The notes under the pieces are model-generated. The model ran no database searches. It was given only the letters and a program-made list of their open reading frames with translations, and was not told the origin of the DNA. Source: CBDCBA01 sp965214125 (GTDB taxonomy: Bacteria; Planctomycetota; Phycisphaerae; Tepidisphaerales; Tepidisphaeraceae). Taken from it: a DNA stretch of 64,000 nucleotides. Within the stretch, counting starts at the first letter, position 1, and each line of letters opens with the position of its first letter. Shown piece after piece: positions 63,124 to 64,000 of this stretch. The stretch spans positions 1 to 64,000 of the forward strand of contig CBDCBA010000014.1 in NCBI GenBank assembly GCA_965214125.1. The letters run 5' to 3'. The position numbers and the translations under genes are program-made.

Positions 63124-64000
63124 ATGACCCAACACATGCCGGCCCATCTCGCGTGGCTCAACCCGCCCGCCTGCAACACAGCGGCCGCGTTGCCACGGCC
63201 CGAGTACCCGCGCCCGCAGTTCGCCCGGCAAGACTGGCTTTGCCTGAACGGCCCCTGGCAGTTCGAAATCGACCAGGGCGAATCCGGCGCTGCGCGAGGC
63301 CTGAAGGATCGGCCGCTGACGGGCACGATCACGGTGCCGTTCTGCCCCGAGTCGGAGCTCAGCGGCGTTGGCGAACGCGACTTTCTCCGCTGCGTCTGGT
63401 ACCGGCGAGAGGTGGACGTGCCGCCCGAGTGGTCCGGCCGCCGCGTGCTGCTGCACTTTCAGGCGGCCGACTACGACACGGTCGTCTGGGCCGACGGCGA
63501 GGAGGTCGCCCGGCACCGTGGCGGGGCGAGCGGGTTCGAGTGCGATCTCGGCGACGTCGGCGGGCGGACGGTCGCGATCGTCGTCCGCTGCCAAGACGAC
63601 CACCGCGGCCCCGCGCCGCGCGGCAAGCAGAGCGACGACCTGCACCCCAGCGGCGCGATGTACCCGCGCACAACCGGCATCTGGCAAAGCGTGTGGATGG
63701 AGCCCGTCGCCGCCGTGAGCTTCAAGCGGCCGCGCATCACGCCCGATGTCGGCAACGGCCTAATCCGCCTGACCCTTCCCCTCGACGCCGGCGGCCCTGG
63801 GCCACACCGCGCGAACCTGCGAATTCGCGCGACGCTCGACGACGTCGTCCGCGAGGTGGCGGTGTCGGACTTCGCACCGATGCTCGACCTGCCACTTGAC
63901 CAGCCGCGGCCGTGGACGATCGAGGACCCGCACCTTTACGGCGTCACGCTTGAGCTGCTCGACGGCGACGAGGCGATCGACACGATTCACACCTACGCCG
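63124..64000 (+). CDS. Glycoside hydrolase family 2 protein, partial (3' end off window)
   Basis: The frame from the ATG at 63124 stays open to the end (292 codons). LNGPWQFEID near residue 42, FLRCVWYRREVDVP near 88, LLHFQAADYDTVVWADGEEV near 106, and PSGAMYPRTTGIWQSVWME near 175 are the N-terminal jelly-roll landmarks of GH2 beta-glycosidases. The catalytic TIM barrel lies outside. There is no signal peptide. Beta-galactosidase or a related activity is likely; galK in the window is compatible but distant. Confidence 0.9.
   Translation, partial: MTQHMPAHLAWLNPPACNTAAALPRPEYPRPQFARQDWLCLNGPWQFEIDQGESGAARGLKDRPLTGTITVPFCPESELSGVGERDFLRCVWYRREVDVPPEWSGRRVLLHFQAADYDTVVWADGEEVARHRGGASGFECDLGDVGGRTVAIVVRCQDDHRGPAPRGKQSDDLHPSGAMYPRTTGIWQSVWMEPVAAVSFKRPRITPDVGNGLIRLTLPLDAGGPGPHRANLRIRATLDDVVREVAVSDFAPMLDLPLDQPRPWTIEDPHLYGVTLELLDGDEAIDTIHTYA

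Overview
The window is GC-rich bacterial chromosome, densely packed with genes on both strands. The gene content points to a planctomycete, probably of the Phycisphaerae. The main signs are a secreted RTX protein with a LEPR-XLL-like N-terminal motif (LEHRRLMSA), a FloA/NfeD membrane cluster, large secreted zinc proteases and amidohydrolases, futalosine-route menaquinone synthesis (MqnA), and many weak or absent Shine-Dalgarno sites. The assignment is inferred from gene content; there is no rRNA to check it.

Layout. 1-8 kb: a DsbD-type N-terminal fragment at the edge, an HNH nuclease, a Uma2-family protein, a polysaccharide pyruvyl transferase, the RTX protein and an M48 protease. 8.4-13.2 kb: a plus-strand run of SPOR-like protein, argF, an RnfD-like protein, mqnA fused to a receiver-like domain, and a FUN14-like protein. 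13.4-25 kb: a large zinc metalloprotease, an aldo/keto reductase, a metallo-hydrolase, an NtrC-type sigma-54 activator, alanine dehydrogenase, a TPR protein, NAD(P)H-hydrate dehydratase and another metallo-hydrolase. 23.7-30 kb: the NfeD/NfeD/FloA cluster with a PHP-glycosyltransferase upstream. 30-38 kb: trpD, hicA, hicB and galK in a tight minus-strand run, then tmk-holB, mutY, and a three-gene unit (membrane protein, lipoprotein, B12/radical-SAM enzyme) behind a strong sigma-54 promoter candidate. 38.5-53.7 kb: an overlapping amidohydrolase-methyltransferase-amidohydrolase operon, MOSC and FAD proteins, a TraB-like protein, and a minus-strand run of SPFH, M29, NUDIX-GNAT and PilZ-receiver-HPt proteins. 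54-56.6 kb: two degenerate tRNA-like sequences, a 41-codon gene with its own promoter and terminator, and zwf. 56.7-60.8 kb: a mobile-element graveyard. 60.9-64 kb: a Q-rich membrane protein and the start of a GH2 glycosidase.

The accessory island (about 56.7-60.8 kb) carries remains of at least two older IS630 elements, a serine recombinase fragment, a broken IS5-type transposase, and one structurally complete IS630 element. That element has TA target duplications and a -1 frameshifted transposase. Removing it in silico restores an uninterrupted reading frame. The same stretch holds at least eight direct tandem duplications of 12-22 bp, a pattern I did not see elsewhere in the window.

Intergenic 3' ends repeatedly carry nested palindromes in which each arm is itself a hairpin, and many end in TAGCnGC / GCnGCTA. 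Two of these, near 21.1 and 38.4 kb, are copies of one roughly 80-bp element. They probably act as bidirectional terminators. A minus-strand terminator with a T6 tract at 47.1 kb implies an unannotated small transcript in the 47.1-47.4 kb gap.
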